In this document: one piece after another, positions 22,954 through 30,473 of the stretch
Layout of the letters: each line of letters begins with the position of its first letter
How positions within the stretch are numbered: position 1 is the first letter of the stretch
Source of the DNA: a virus
Length of the DNA: 64,000 nucleotides
Virus record (IMG/VR): IMGVR_UViG_3300006750_000005
Span: 1-64,000 of that record
Reading direction: 5' to 3' (one strand)
Made by a program: the position numbers and the translations under genes
Notes under the pieces: model-generated
Databases searched by the model: none
Told to the model about the DNA's origin: nothing
What the model saw: the letters and a program-made list of their open reading frames with translations, nothing else

Positions 22954-24567
22954 CTATATATCTTCACCTTCAAATTCCTCTCTTGTAAACCATGCAACGT
23001 CTTTATCTGCATCCTCACCTGTAGCGACACAAACAAACTCTTCACCTTCTTTGTTTCTGGTGGACAATGCTACTGGATTCTTCCACAATCTATAAATAGA
23101 CGACAATGACTCTTTGACATAAGGATCATAAAGCGGTCTTCCGTCGTCATCGAAATGCTCCAACAAAAACACTCCCTTGCCACGATAATTGGGATCAACA
23201 AGACGAATATCTGGCAGTCCGCCGTTCAAATGGTTTTGCATCAGCTTTTGCTTTATGGTTTTAAAATCTTTGTTTGCTATAACATACTCTCCATTAGGTC
23301 TTTTCTCCCATTCAAAGAACTCTTTCTCTACACAGAACTCTGGAGTGAAAAACTCATGAATGGCTGTATAATCATCATGACACTTTCGAACTTCAAAAAC
23401 CTTTTCTTTCCCAAGACCTAATTCCAAATCCCAATCTTTTCTCTCTTGCATGTTAGTGCAGGCATCAAATTCAGGACCGAAACGACCTTTATTCCAACGT
23501 TCCTCAATGTCAAGAAACAGTTCAAAGCCAAGCTTGTATGGATTCATGGAATACTTGCCACCAAGAACTCCTGCTTTATGGTCTGCGTACTCAATAATCC
23601 CAGATCCAGACTTTTCTCCATCTAGAGTGGCATATCCTTGTCGAGCCATAATATTATAATCAACATAACTAGCCCATCCTTCATTGAGAGTTTTTGTAAT
23701 TCTTTGAGGAGAAAAATACAAAGCCTCATCATAAAGCATGTCTACAATGTCTGCCTGCCATGGTTTAAGAGGCGCGTTATCTCTCAAGTACCCTAATATA
23801 TTTCGGGTCGGTTTTTTAAATAACTCTATCTCCTCGGCAGCTTCTATCTTTTTGATCCTCTGATTCTCTTTATCTTTCCAAGACTGAGGATTCATCCAGT
23901 CTTCCATATAATCATGACCTTCTGGCACGTCTATATGTCGAGCATGGTGATACTCTCTCTTGTCTTTAAGATTAAGGTCTTTACTTTCCCTTCTCTGCCA
24001 AGCTTGTGCTGGGTCTACAAGAGTGTCTAGTCTCATAACGTGATCAATGAACTCTGTAACTCTCTCATTTCCCCACCTTGACATATATCTGCGTATACGG
24101 GTTCCATGATTAGCCAACGTGTTCATCATGTTGTGAGTTTCAGATTGAGTTGGCGCAAAACGAACATTGTTTTTAAAGAAATCATTATGACCAGTTGCGT
24201 GAGCCAAAACAGTCACGTTATCAACTAATGTATTTGAATTCAAGAAATATATATAACAAGGATTTGTATTGATGACCATTTCATAAATACGATGCATTCC
24301 ATGCTCAAACCCTACAGACAACTTCTCATACTCCATTCCCCACTTCCAATGTGGGTATCGAACTGGGAAGCCTCCATATGCAGCCACTTCACTGATCTCA
24401 GAATAATCCAACCATTGCACGACAGTAGGCCAAAAATCTAAACCAAAATCTCTGCATGCTTGCAAAATCTCTGGGATCAATCTCTTCATCTCTTCTGGTG
24501 GCTTTACGCCTGGGATAGTATTGCTACCAACCAACAGTGCGTTACCTCTCATCAAACTCTTTGCCAT
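22954..24567 (-). CDS. SpoVR family protein
   Basis: At 537 residues it matches SpoVR/YcgB in full length. Landmarks in order: DFWPTVVQWLDYSEISEVAAY, FPVRYPHWKWGMEYEKL, NTNPCYIYFLNSNTLVDNV, AHATGHNDFFKNN, PWQADIVDMLYDEALYFSPQ and LNEGWASYVDY. The His-rich HATGHNDF and EGWA parts are invariant in the family as I recall it. In bacteria SpoVR takes part in spore cortex formation or in stationary-phase stress with PrkA and YeaH; its biochemistry is unknown. It is the third gene of the PrkA-YeaH-SpoVR order, with 11 bases to YeaH. Confidence 0.93.
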   Translation of the reverse strand: MAKSLMRGNALLVGSNTIPGVKPPEEMKRLIPEILQACRDFGLDFWPTVVQWLDYSEISEVAAYGGFPVRYPHWKWGMEYEKLSVGFEHGMHRIYEMVINTNPCYIYFLNSNTLVDNVTVLAHATGHNDFFKNNVRFAPTQSETHNMMNTLANHGTRIRRYMSRWGNERVTEFIDHVMRLDTLVDPAQAWQRRESKDLNLKDKREYHHARHIDVPEGHDYMEDWMNPQSWKDKENQRIKKIEAAEEIELFKKPTRNILGYLRDNAPLKPWQADIVDMLYDEALYFSPQRITKTLNEGWASYVDYNIMARQGYATLDGEKSGSGIIEYADHKAGVLGGKYSMNPYKLGFELFLDIEERWNKGRFGPEFDACTNMQERKDWDLELGLGKEKVFEVRKCHDDYTAIHEFFTPEFCVEKEFFEWEKRPNGEYVIANKDFKTIKQKLMQNHLNGGLPDIRLVDPNYRGKGVFLLEHFDDDGRPLYDPYVKESLSSIYRLWKNPVALSTRNKEGEEFVCVATGEDADKDVAWFTREEFEGEDI

Positions 24568-24578
24568 TGCTATCTCTC

Positions 24579-25772
24579 TTATGCTGTAATTTGGTTTTTG
24601 CCTAGTAAGTCTTTAATCGCCTTTGTGACAGCTTCATCACGATCCTCAGTTGTCAAACCCTTCCATCCAGCACCATCACCAATTGCTGTCGTTTTAATAT
24701 GTCCTGGGTTTAATATTCCGTTTTCAAGAGAATCATCAACAAATCTCTTCAAGCTGTTATCGTAATTGTAGCTATAAACTTGTGTGAGTCCAATGAAATT
24801 AACGTTTTGTGGACCAAGAAACTTATTTATAGTACCAGCAAACACGTCATTGTCGCCACGAATGTTATCGCCATCAGTAAAATAGAACACATACACATTC
24901 CACTTCTTGGGATTGAATCTGTCCTCTAAGTTCTTGGCAATCAAATTCATAGCAGACGAACACATTGTTCCTCCACCATAACGATAGTTGTAAAACTTGT
25001 CTTCGTCAACTTCTTGTGCAGCCCAATCGTGCCAGACATAGACTCGCTCAACCTTTTTATAAAACTGTCTAATCCAAACATCAATCCACCAACTCATATC
25101 ACTTACAATTTCGCACTTCTTTTCGTCCATGGAACCAGATCCATCACGAGCGAAAAATATAACTGCATTACTTGCAGGTTTATGATGCTCTGTATATTGA
25201 CGATACCTGAAGTCACTCTTTTGCGGAGTGATCATTCTCATTGGATCAGGAAATCCTGGCAACGTGTGAAGATTATCCCAATCTCCAGAAGCGGCTGTTC
25301 TCTTCAATGCTTGTTGAAGAGTTTTTCTTCCATGCCTTAATGAATTAGGACCTTGAAGAGAAAGACTGTTGTATCTCAAAAAAGTTTCTTCGACAGTATC
25401 ATTGTCTTTTGGTTTCATCGGAGGAAGTTCAAGTTCTCCAGCCATGAATTTCAAGACTTCTTCCAAGTCTAATTGAATTTCAATGCCTTCGCCTTCGCCT
25501 TCACCAGCTTCATTCCCCTTACCTTGACCATCATCGTCCTTGCCAATTACTTGCCCCTTCTTCCCTGGTCCTCTGGCAATTCCTCCACCACCAGAATCTC
25601 CAAAAACAAGATGAGGAATGTCAAGCTCTGGAATTGCAATTGATATTTTTCCGTTCTTACTTCTTCTTGGAAATATCTGACCTGTCTTCACATGCTTCTT
25701 CAAGGCTTTGCGAATTCTTCCAGACACCACATCACGAAATTGTTTATGATCTTGTTCTATTCTTCTTGGCAC
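24579..25772 (-). CDS. yeaH: YeaH / DUF444 protein (VWA-like)
   Basis: The start is GTG 25772, giving MPRRIEQDHKQFRD, the family N-terminus, with GGAG eight bases upstream; the longer frame adds 27 residues unlike the family. Then GRIRKALKKHV, a Gly-rich acidic linker (residues ~75-115), LRHGRKTLQQAL, and a von Willebrand A-like domain with DGSGSMDEKK (MIDAS DxSxS) and YGGGTMCSSAMN. The C-terminus keeps FYFTDGDN. In bacteria it works with the kinase PrkA/YeaG under starvation. The gene is 11 bases from SpoVR and 89 from PrkA. Confidence 0.92.
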   Translation of the reverse strand: MPRRIEQDHKQFRDVVSGRIRKALKKHVKTGQIFPRRSKNGKISIAIPELDIPHLVFGDSGGGGIARGPGKKGQVIGKDDDGQGKGNEAGEGEGEGIEIQLDLEEVLKFMAGELELPPMKPKDNDTVEETFLRYNSLSLQGPNSLRHGRKTLQQALKRTAASGDWDNLHTLPGFPDPMRMITPQKSDFRYRQYTEHHKPASNAVIFFARDGSGSMDEKKCEIVSDMSWWIDVWIRQFYKKVERVYVWHDWAAQEVDEDKFYNYRYGGGTMCSSAMNLIAKNLEDRFNPKKWNVYVFYFTDGDNIRGDNDVFAGTINKFLGPQNVNFIGLTQVYSYNYDNSLKRFVDDSLENGILNPGHIKTTAIGDGAGWKGLTTEDRDEAVTKAIKDLLGKNQITA

Positions 25773-25797
25773 TTTAATACTCCAACTATAAAAGATA

Positions 25798-25828
25798 AGG
25801 CTCGCCCGCCCACAGGACGAGCGAGCCT
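25798..25828 (-). other. Hairpin between PrkA and YeaH
   Basis: AGGCTCGC and GCGAGCCT make an 8-bp GC-rich stem in the 89-base spacer. No T-tract follows on the minus strand, so it is more likely an mRNA-stabilising or processing hairpin than a terminator. Confidence 0.5.
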
Positions 25829-25861
25829 CACACAGGATAATAGATTTGAACAATGAGACGA

Positions 25862-27928
25862 TTACTCGTCGTCAATGTCGCCTCTCGCAAAGATTCCACC
25901 AACATGCTCCAAAACGTCACGAGCAGATTCGTCATTATAACCGAACTGTTCAATCAAACGAGTTTTCAAAAGGTCAATCTTTTTCTGGGTGTCAGGATCA
26001 ACAACATTAGCTGCATCGCTCAATGCGGACAACTTGACCTGATCCTTTGTGTCTTCGAAAAGCTTCATTTCCAAAGCCTTCTTAAGCTGAGTATTTGAGT
26101 CCCACTTAAACTCTTTGCCTTCGTGGGAATAATCTCCAATAAACTCTGAAACAGATCGTCTATAATCATCTGCCTTGATGGAAGCAATTCCAATCTTCTC
26201 TTCAATCGAACGCATCAATCTTTCGTCAGGCTCTTGATCTCGACCAGTAAACTTATTTCTAATCTTTGATCCACGATTGTGAGCCATAACATTATCAATG
26301 TATTGAGTGCAAAGACGAATGATGGCATTTTCATCTGCAACCAAAGCTTTCTGAACTTCTGACTTCACAACTTCGTCATACTCTTTGATGGTAAGCTCAA
26401 CTGCTGTCTCATACTTTGCACGGTCCTCTTCATTGTCTATCAATGATGATTGTCCAAGCCCTTCTCTGATCTCATTCAAAACCATGAATGGGTTTATGTA
26501 AGCATGATTGTCACTCAAGCAATTAGAGATTTTATCCTGAACATATCTGGCACTTACGCCCTTGTTCATTCCTTCATCTAAATACTTGTCTTTCAACTCT
26601 TTGACTTTATCTTCGGTCCAACCAGGAAGGTATTGACCATCATAAAGCTTGGCTTTCTCCACCAAGTCTTTCAACTCATTGTCGCCACCATCTTCAAGTC
26701 TAGTCAAAACAGCCCACAAAGCAGCCATCTCTAAGGTGTGAGGAGCTACGTGCTGCTTGATGTTGTCAGGACTATAATCCTGCTGCAACACTTTTAATTC
26801 GTCTGATATAGTCAAAAGATAAGGAACATCAATTTTAATAGTTCTATCTCTCAAAGCTTCCATGTGAGGATTAGACTTCAACTTTTCAAATTCTGGCTGG
26901 TTTGTATGACCAATCAAAACTTCATCAATTGTCACCTTGGCAAACTTCTTTGGCTTAATCGAATGATCCTGAGTTGCTTCCAACAGATCGTACAAAAACT
27001 CCTGTTGCAATTTGAGCATTTCAATAAATTCAACTACGCCCCTGTTTCCTACGCAGAATTCTCCATCAAAATTAAACGCACGAGGATCACTGTCAGATCC
27101 CCAATGAGCAATTTGAGAATAGTCAATATCGCCAGTCAATTCTGTGGCATCTTGATTCTTCTCATCTTTTGGTTGGAATGTAGCAATCCCAACTCTATCG
27201 GCTTCGGAATAAACCATTCTAACCACACTGATGTGTTCTGCCAAAACTTTTTCCAAGTCTCCATCATACCTCTTAAGCAAAAGCTCCATGAAAAGTTTGC
27301 ATCTTGGATTCAACTCTCCCTCACACTTTAATGTGTATGGAGCGTCACCGTCATTTTGTTCAACAATAATATCGTTCAACTCTTTAAGAACTTCTTCTCT
27401 AAGTTCTTGAGGGAGCAACTTCAAAGGATCTTCATGCATTGGACTCATGCATTCTTCTTTGGTGTAAATTCCGTTTTGTCCAACAGGAAGGTTGACCCAC
27501 TTATAACTGTACCAAGCGCCATCATCAGTGTTAGAGTAATTCTCCAATCCCCTTTTCATCAGGCGGCAAATCGTTGACTTGGAAGATCCAACTGGTCCAT
27601 GCAAAAGAAGAACTCTCTTCTCTGTTCCAAATCCTCCAGCAGCACCTCTAATGAATTTCATCAATTCATCAAGAGTTTGCTCCAAACCAAAAATTGGAAT
27701 TTTGGGATTATCAAAGAAATTATAATGAACGAGCTTCTTTCTATATCTCTCAAATTCATGAGTCCCGTCAGCCATGATCATATCATACAACTTTTGAAAA
27801 GCTGTGCGAACTAGGGCAGGTCGCTCATATGCTGCGTCTAAATATTCCGAGAAAGAAAGTTCTTCATTTAGATTTTTAAATTTTTCGGTGTTAAATCGCC
27901 CAGCGATTCTCTGCAAACGGTTTTCCAT
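25862..27928 (-). CDS. prkA: PrkA-type serine protein kinase (AAA domain)
   Basis: At 688 residues it matches PrkA/YeaG. Start at MENRLQRIAG with AGGA eight bases upstream. The N-terminal AAA-type domain has PIFGLEQTLDELMKFIR, Walker A GPVGSSKST, and KWVNLPVG. Later come IDYSQIAHWGSDSDPRAFNF, GNRGVVEFIEMLK, VLIGHTNQPEFEKL and RDRTIKIDVPYL. The C-terminal part, with INPFMVLNEIREGL, is the PrkA C-terminal domain. Bacterial homologues phosphorylate proteins or act as a AAA protease-like factor in stationary-phase response. First gene of the trio. Confidence 0.93.
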   Translation of the reverse strand: MENRLQRIAGRFNTEKFKNLNEELSFSEYLDAAYERPALVRTAFQKLYDMIMADGTHEFERYRKKLVHYNFFDNPKIPIFGLEQTLDELMKFIRGAAGGFGTEKRVLLLHGPVGSSKSTICRLMKRGLENYSNTDDGAWYSYKWVNLPVGQNGIYTKEECMSPMHEDPLKLLPQELREEVLKELNDIIVEQNDGDAPYTLKCEGELNPRCKLFMELLLKRYDGDLEKVLAEHISVVRMVYSEADRVGIATFQPKDEKNQDATELTGDIDYSQIAHWGSDSDPRAFNFDGEFCVGNRGVVEFIEMLKLQQEFLYDLLEATQDHSIKPKKFAKVTIDEVLIGHTNQPEFEKLKSNPHMEALRDRTIKIDVPYLLTISDELKVLQQDYSPDNIKQHVAPHTLEMAALWAVLTRLEDGGDNELKDLVEKAKLYDGQYLPGWTEDKVKELKDKYLDEGMNKGVSARYVQDKISNCLSDNHAYINPFMVLNEIREGLGQSSLIDNEEDRAKYETAVELTIKEYDEVVKSEVQKALVADENAIIRLCTQYIDNVMAHNRGSKIRNKFTGRDQEPDERLMRSIEEKIGIASIKADDYRRSVSEFIGDYSHEGKEFKWDSNTQLKKALEMKLFEDTKDQVKLSALSDAANVVDPDTQKKIDLLKTRLIEQFGYNDESARDVLEHVGGIFARGDIDDE

Positions 27929-28014
27929 AATCATTATCCTGTGAAATAGAAACAAACTTAAGATGCTTCTAATTTAAGAGATAATGACAGCCGTATCAAT
28001 AGCTAAATTAAATT

Positions 28015-28374
28015 TTATTTAACTTTGCCAAAGTATTTTCCACCTTGAACATCTTTGTCATTATTAGTTGGGTCATACTTATAAGGATCTTCGCCATCCT
28101 TTTCTTTGGAGAGAGCATGAGCCCTGTCCGCTTCGGCAGTTTTTGTTTTATGTCTGTACCGATAATCGTGAGAATTGTTGTATCTATCGGTGCCTACAGG
28201 GTTTGAGAACGTAAAAGCTAACGATCCCACTATCTTATTCTTGTCTTTCGACCCACACTCTGGGCATTCTGCATCTTCCCTGATTTCTTCTAATGTGCGT
28301 TCTTCCCCATATGCCTTTCTAATCAATTCTTCCCATTGATTTTCACACTTCTTACATTCAAACGGTTGGATCAT
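28015..28374 (-). CDS. FmdB-like zinc-ribbon protein, 119 aa
   Basis: Residues 6-42 form a zinc ribbon, ECKKCENQWEELI and later CPECGS, like the FmdB/regulatory zinc-ribbon family. The rest is Asp/Lys/Asn-rich and low in hydrophobic residues (SHDYRYRHKTKTAEADRAHA), ending GGKYFGKVK. It overlaps the upstream gene by 17 bases. Role unknown; DNA or RNA contact is likely. Confidence 0.65.
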   Translation of the reverse strand: MIQPFECKKCENQWEELIRKAYGEERTLEEIREDAECPECGSKDKNKIVGSLAFTFSNPVGTDRYNNSHDYRYRHKTKTAEADRAHALSKEKDGEDPYKYDPTNNDKDVQGGKYFGKVK

Positions 28375-28678
28375 CTTCTTTGCCTTTCAGAAGACTTTCA
28401 TCTTCTTTTATAATAACTATTTCATTAAGTTCACTATATGCCTCTTTGATAATGCGAATTTTACGCTTCAAAGGCATAAATCTCCAGCCAAAAGTCTTTT
28501 CGGCTAGTTTTATTGCTACAGAAAGCAATCTTATATTTAAATCTTGTTCAATCGCATCTAGCTGCAATACGCCCAATATGTCATTTTTTATGTATGGCTC
28601 ATCATCTTCAAACTCGAACATATAATCTGCCTCATCTTGAAACTCTTCGCCTTCTTCGTCAAAAAAATATCTTCGCAT
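28358..28678 (-). CDS. Hypothetical protein, 106 aa
   Basis: Acidic N-terminus (FFDEEGEEFQDEADYMFEFE), then a helical part with AEKTFGWRFMPLKRKIRII. Not recognised. Coupled to the zinc-ribbon gene. Confidence 0.6.
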   Translation of the reverse strand: MRRYFFDEEGEEFQDEADYMFEFEDDEPYIKNDILGVLQLDAIEQDLNIRLLSVAIKLAEKTFGWRFMPLKRKIRIIKEAYSELNEIVIIKEDESLLKGKEDDPTV

Positions 28679-28731
28679 TTTGCCTTCAGGTGTTATAGTT
28701 GTGATGATTGTATCTATACAACATAAAGGAG

Positions 28732-28938
28732 TTAAATGGCAATTATTTCATCTGTTTCTGCGTCCATAATCACAAATTGATCGTGATACTCTTCTGCACC
28801 TATAGCATTAAGATACTCATGGCAAGATTTCAACATCTCCTGAGCTTCTTTCAAATCCTCAGAACACCATAAGCCATATCGTGGGTGATTAAGCTTTCGC
28901 TTAAACATTTTATTATAAAGAATGTAAGCTTTTTTCAT
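28732..28938 (-). CDS. Hypothetical small protein, 68 aa
   Basis: Reads MKKAYILYNKMFKRKLNHPR, YGLWCSEDLKEAQEML and ends IIAI; an alpha/beta mini-protein similar in size to many T4-like small accessory proteins. It overlaps the next gene by four bases (ATGA). Confidence 0.55.
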   Translation of the reverse strand: MKKAYILYNKMFKRKLNHPRYGLWCSEDLKEAQEMLKSCHEYLNAIGAEEYHDQFVIMDAETDEIIAI

Positions 28939-29162
28939 TTACCAATAACGCCTGAACGAGGTTTTTTCATTTTCCCTGCGCTTGCTGATGACCCCTTCAC
29001 CTTCATTGGACCTGGAGGGAAAGGGATTACGTCCCTGGCAGGGTTTACCGCACGCACGCTTCCAATCATAGAAGGATTTATGCCAACTCTATTGCCACCA
29101 TGTTTTCCGTTGCCAACTTCAAGCAAGTTCTTTTCATTTAAAAATTCGTGAAAAGTTATCAT
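28935..29162 (-). CDS. Small protein with capsid-targeting-like N-terminus, 75 aa
   Basis: Begins MITFHEFLNEKNLLEVG, with FLNE matching the (I/L)-x-E cleavage pattern and a second L-x-E following. The remainder is basic, Gly/Pro/Lys-rich and unstructured (PFPPGPMKVKGSSASAGKMKKP), as in internal head proteins. Overlaps both neighbours by four bases. Confidence 0.6.
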   Translation of the reverse strand: MITFHEFLNEKNLLEVGNGKHGGNRVGINPSMIGSVRAVNPARDVIPFPPGPMKVKGSSASAGKMKKPRSGVIGK

Positions 29163-29431
29163 TTCTTCTTCTGCTTTTTCTTTTGATAAGAAGGGCTCCC
29201 AGTTGCGTCCTTTGGATTAACGGCAGAATTAGCAGCCTGAGGATTATCCTTAGCAGCCTGCAATGTAGCATTGTTAATAACCGCTTTTGGATCAACCTTA
29301 GCTGCTCCAGCCATCTTGTTGGCACCCAACTTCTGATCAATGTTTTGCTGAAAGTCTTTTTGGAAATTAGCGTTATTCATTTGTTCGTTTTCACGAATAT
29401 TCAACCAATCTGTAAATTTTAAAATAGCCAT
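29159..29431 (-). CDS. Small protein with capsid-targeting-like N-terminus, 90 aa
   Basis: Begins MAILKFTDWLNIREN. A Gln/Asn/Ala-rich helical middle (QKDFQQNIDQKLGANKM, QAAKDNPQAANSAV) ends in a lysine tail KKKQKKK. The message probably starts at the ATG from the box at 29437-29444, as no Shine-Dalgarno is present. Candidate internal head protein. Confidence 0.65.
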   Translation of the reverse strand: MAILKFTDWLNIRENEQMNNANFQKDFQQNIDQKLGANKMAGAAKVDPKAVINNATLQAAKDNPQAANSAVNPKDATGSPSYQKKKQKKK

Positions 29432-29436
29432 GTAAG

Positions 29437-29444
29437 TATTTAGA
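29437..29444 (-). promoter_or_regulatory. Late-promoter-like box TCTAAATA
   Basis: On the minus strand the box is separated from the ATG at 29431 by exactly five bases (CTTAC). Same spacing as at 12413, 30461 and 33412. Confidence 0.5.
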
Positions 29445-29703
29445 TTTTTTCAACCTTTTCTTCACCATTCTCTCGATAAATCAAAACTCTGCCCGCCGTA
29501 GACATAAACTTTCCAACAACCTCAATTTTGCCAGAATGTATCTTTCTGTGGCATTTACAGCAGCAAACAAGAGAATTGTAGTGTGTATACTTTCCTCCTT
29601 CTGCACCAGGAACTATCCTGTGAACGTCCAAAAGATCCAAATCCATCTCTTCGCAAAAAAAGCATTTTTTCTGTTGCCTTTTCCATTCCTGTTTTTTTCC
29701 CAT
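29440..29703 (-). CDS. HNH endonuclease
   Basis: CFFCEEMDLDLLDVHRIVPG, then HYNSLVCCCKCHRKIH, is the HNH fold with its two CxxC zinc knuckles; the VHRI and NSL and KIH parts give the His-Asn-His triad. Start at MGKKQEWKRQQ. Free-standing HNH genes in phages are often homing or DNA-packaging-linked nucleases. Small (87 aa), with no extra DNA-binding domain. Confidence 0.75.
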   Translation of the reverse strand: MGKKQEWKRQQKKCFFCEEMDLDLLDVHRIVPGAEGGKYTHYNSLVCCCKCHRKIHSGKIEVVGKFMSTAGRVLIYRENGEEKVEKI

Positions 29704-29718
29704 TTTTATACCATCCTG

Positions 29719-29726
29719 GCTAAATA
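29719..29726 (+). promoter_or_regulatory. Late-promoter-like box GCTAAATA
   Basis: Located 28 bases before the lipoprotein ATG with a normal Shine-Dalgarno in between. Same core as the leaderless-type boxes, but with an ordinary leader. Confidence 0.35.
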
Positions 29727-29754
29727 AACACATACAAACATAAAGGAGTATGAT

Positions 29755-29901
29755 ATGAAAACTTTAATAACTGTATTCGCAGGATTAGCGCTTTGTATCG
29801 CCTTAGTCGGATGTAGCGACTGCTCAAGCGTATTCACAACTGATTGTGATGGAGCTTGCGAAGTGTGCGACTGTGACGACTGTGGCTGCGAAGCTAAATA
29901 A
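29755..29901 (+). CDS. Cys-rich small lipoprotein, 48 aa
   Basis: MKTLITVFAGLALCIALVGC is a lipoprotein signal with a clear LVGC lipobox. The mature part is only ~29 residues and has nine further Cys-like residues in pairs (CEVCDCDDCGC). AAAGGAG precedes the ATG. A metal-binding or disulphide-rich surface peptide is possible. Confidence 0.65.
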   Translation: MKTLITVFAGLALCIALVGCSDCSSVFTTDCDGACEVCDCDDCGCEAK

Positions 29902-29914
29902 TCAGGAGATTGAG

Positions 29915-30088
29915 ATGAAGACTTGGAAAACGTTTCTAGAAGAAAAAAATGGTGACGACTTGAAAAAGCCGACCACTAAGAAGACTAATTGCTGGTATTG
30001 CAACAATAAGATCAAAGATGGGGAAGCCCTGGAGGTCGGTGGCAAAAATTATTGTTCCGACCATTGCTTTAAGTCACGCAGCAACTAG
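29915..30088 (+). CDS. Small zinc-finger protein with capsid-targeting-like N-terminus, 57 aa
   Basis: MKTWKTFLEEKNGDDLKKP, then CWYCNNKIKDGEALEVGG and CSDHCF, a Cys4-type treble clef. AGGAG lies before this ATG; a longer frame upstream overlaps the lipoprotein and was rejected. Its first 40 bases are nearly repeated 190 bp downstream. Confidence 0.65.
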   Translation: MKTWKTFLEEKNGDDLKKPTTKKTNCWYCNNKIKDGEALEVGGKNYCSDHCFKSRSN

Positions 30089-30110
30089 GAATTAAAGTCG
30101 GGAGATTGAG

Positions 30111-30350
30111 ATGAAAACTTGGAAAACGTTTGTAGAAGGGAAAAATTGTGGCTGTAGCTGCTCATGTTGCAAAGATGGATGCTGCACCAAATCATTTCAC
30201 AGCAAGTGGAAAGACTTCAAAACTGGAAACGGATCTTGCTGCAAAAGCTGCAAATGTTGCAATGGAACGTCAGGGCAAGAAAGTCCAAAAAGCAAAGAGG
30301 CGGGAAAAAACGCATCAAGGCAACGATGGAAGGATGCATCAGCAAGTTAG
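30111..30350 (+). CDS. Cys-rich protein with capsid-targeting-like N-terminus, 79 aa (frame uncertain)
   Basis: MKTWKTFVEGKNCGCSCSCC starts like the preceding gene and has GGGAGA at the same distance, so the start is supported by duplication. The following 16 Cys come from GCTGC/TGCAAA-type DNA. The +1 frame over the same DNA (30148-30372) reads an Ala/Lys-rich helical protein and may be the ancestral frame after a one-base change. Both are given as possible. Confidence 0.45.
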   Translation: MKTWKTFVEGKNCGCSCSCCKDGCCTKSFHSKWKDFKTGNGSCCKSCKCCNGTSGQESPKSKEAGKNASRQRWKDASAS

Positions 30351-30404
30351 GGCGTTTTTAAAAATTCACTAAAGTTCGCTACTTTAGAAGCCTTCGGGCA
30401 GGCG

Positions 30405-30437
30405 AAAAAGCCCCCGTTCAAAGAACGGGGGCTTTTT
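30405..30437. terminator. Bidirectional terminator
   Basis: AAAAAGCCCCCGTTC, loop AAA, and its exact complement ending in TTTTT. It ends the plus-strand operon of small Cys-rich genes. Confidence 0.88.
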
Positions 30438-30460
30438 ACTTTTTAAATACACTGTAAATG

Positions 30461-30468
30461 GTTAAATA
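30461..30468 (+). promoter_or_regulatory. Late-promoter-like box GTTAAATA
   Basis: Separated from the ATG at 30474 by exactly five bases (CTTGT); no Shine-Dalgarno in between. Confidence 0.5.
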
Positions 30469-30473
30469 CTTGT

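Noticed and set aside
24579-25853. YeaH start 27 codons upstream of GTG 25772
   Set aside because: The added residues do not resemble the family, while the GTG gives MPRRIEQDH with a good ribosome site.
30125-30150. Programmed frameshift in the duplicated Cys-rich gene (GGGAAAAAT)
   Set aside because: The alternative frame is +1, not -1, and the run does not fit the X-XXY-YYZ rule in the starting frame. A simple mutation is more likely.
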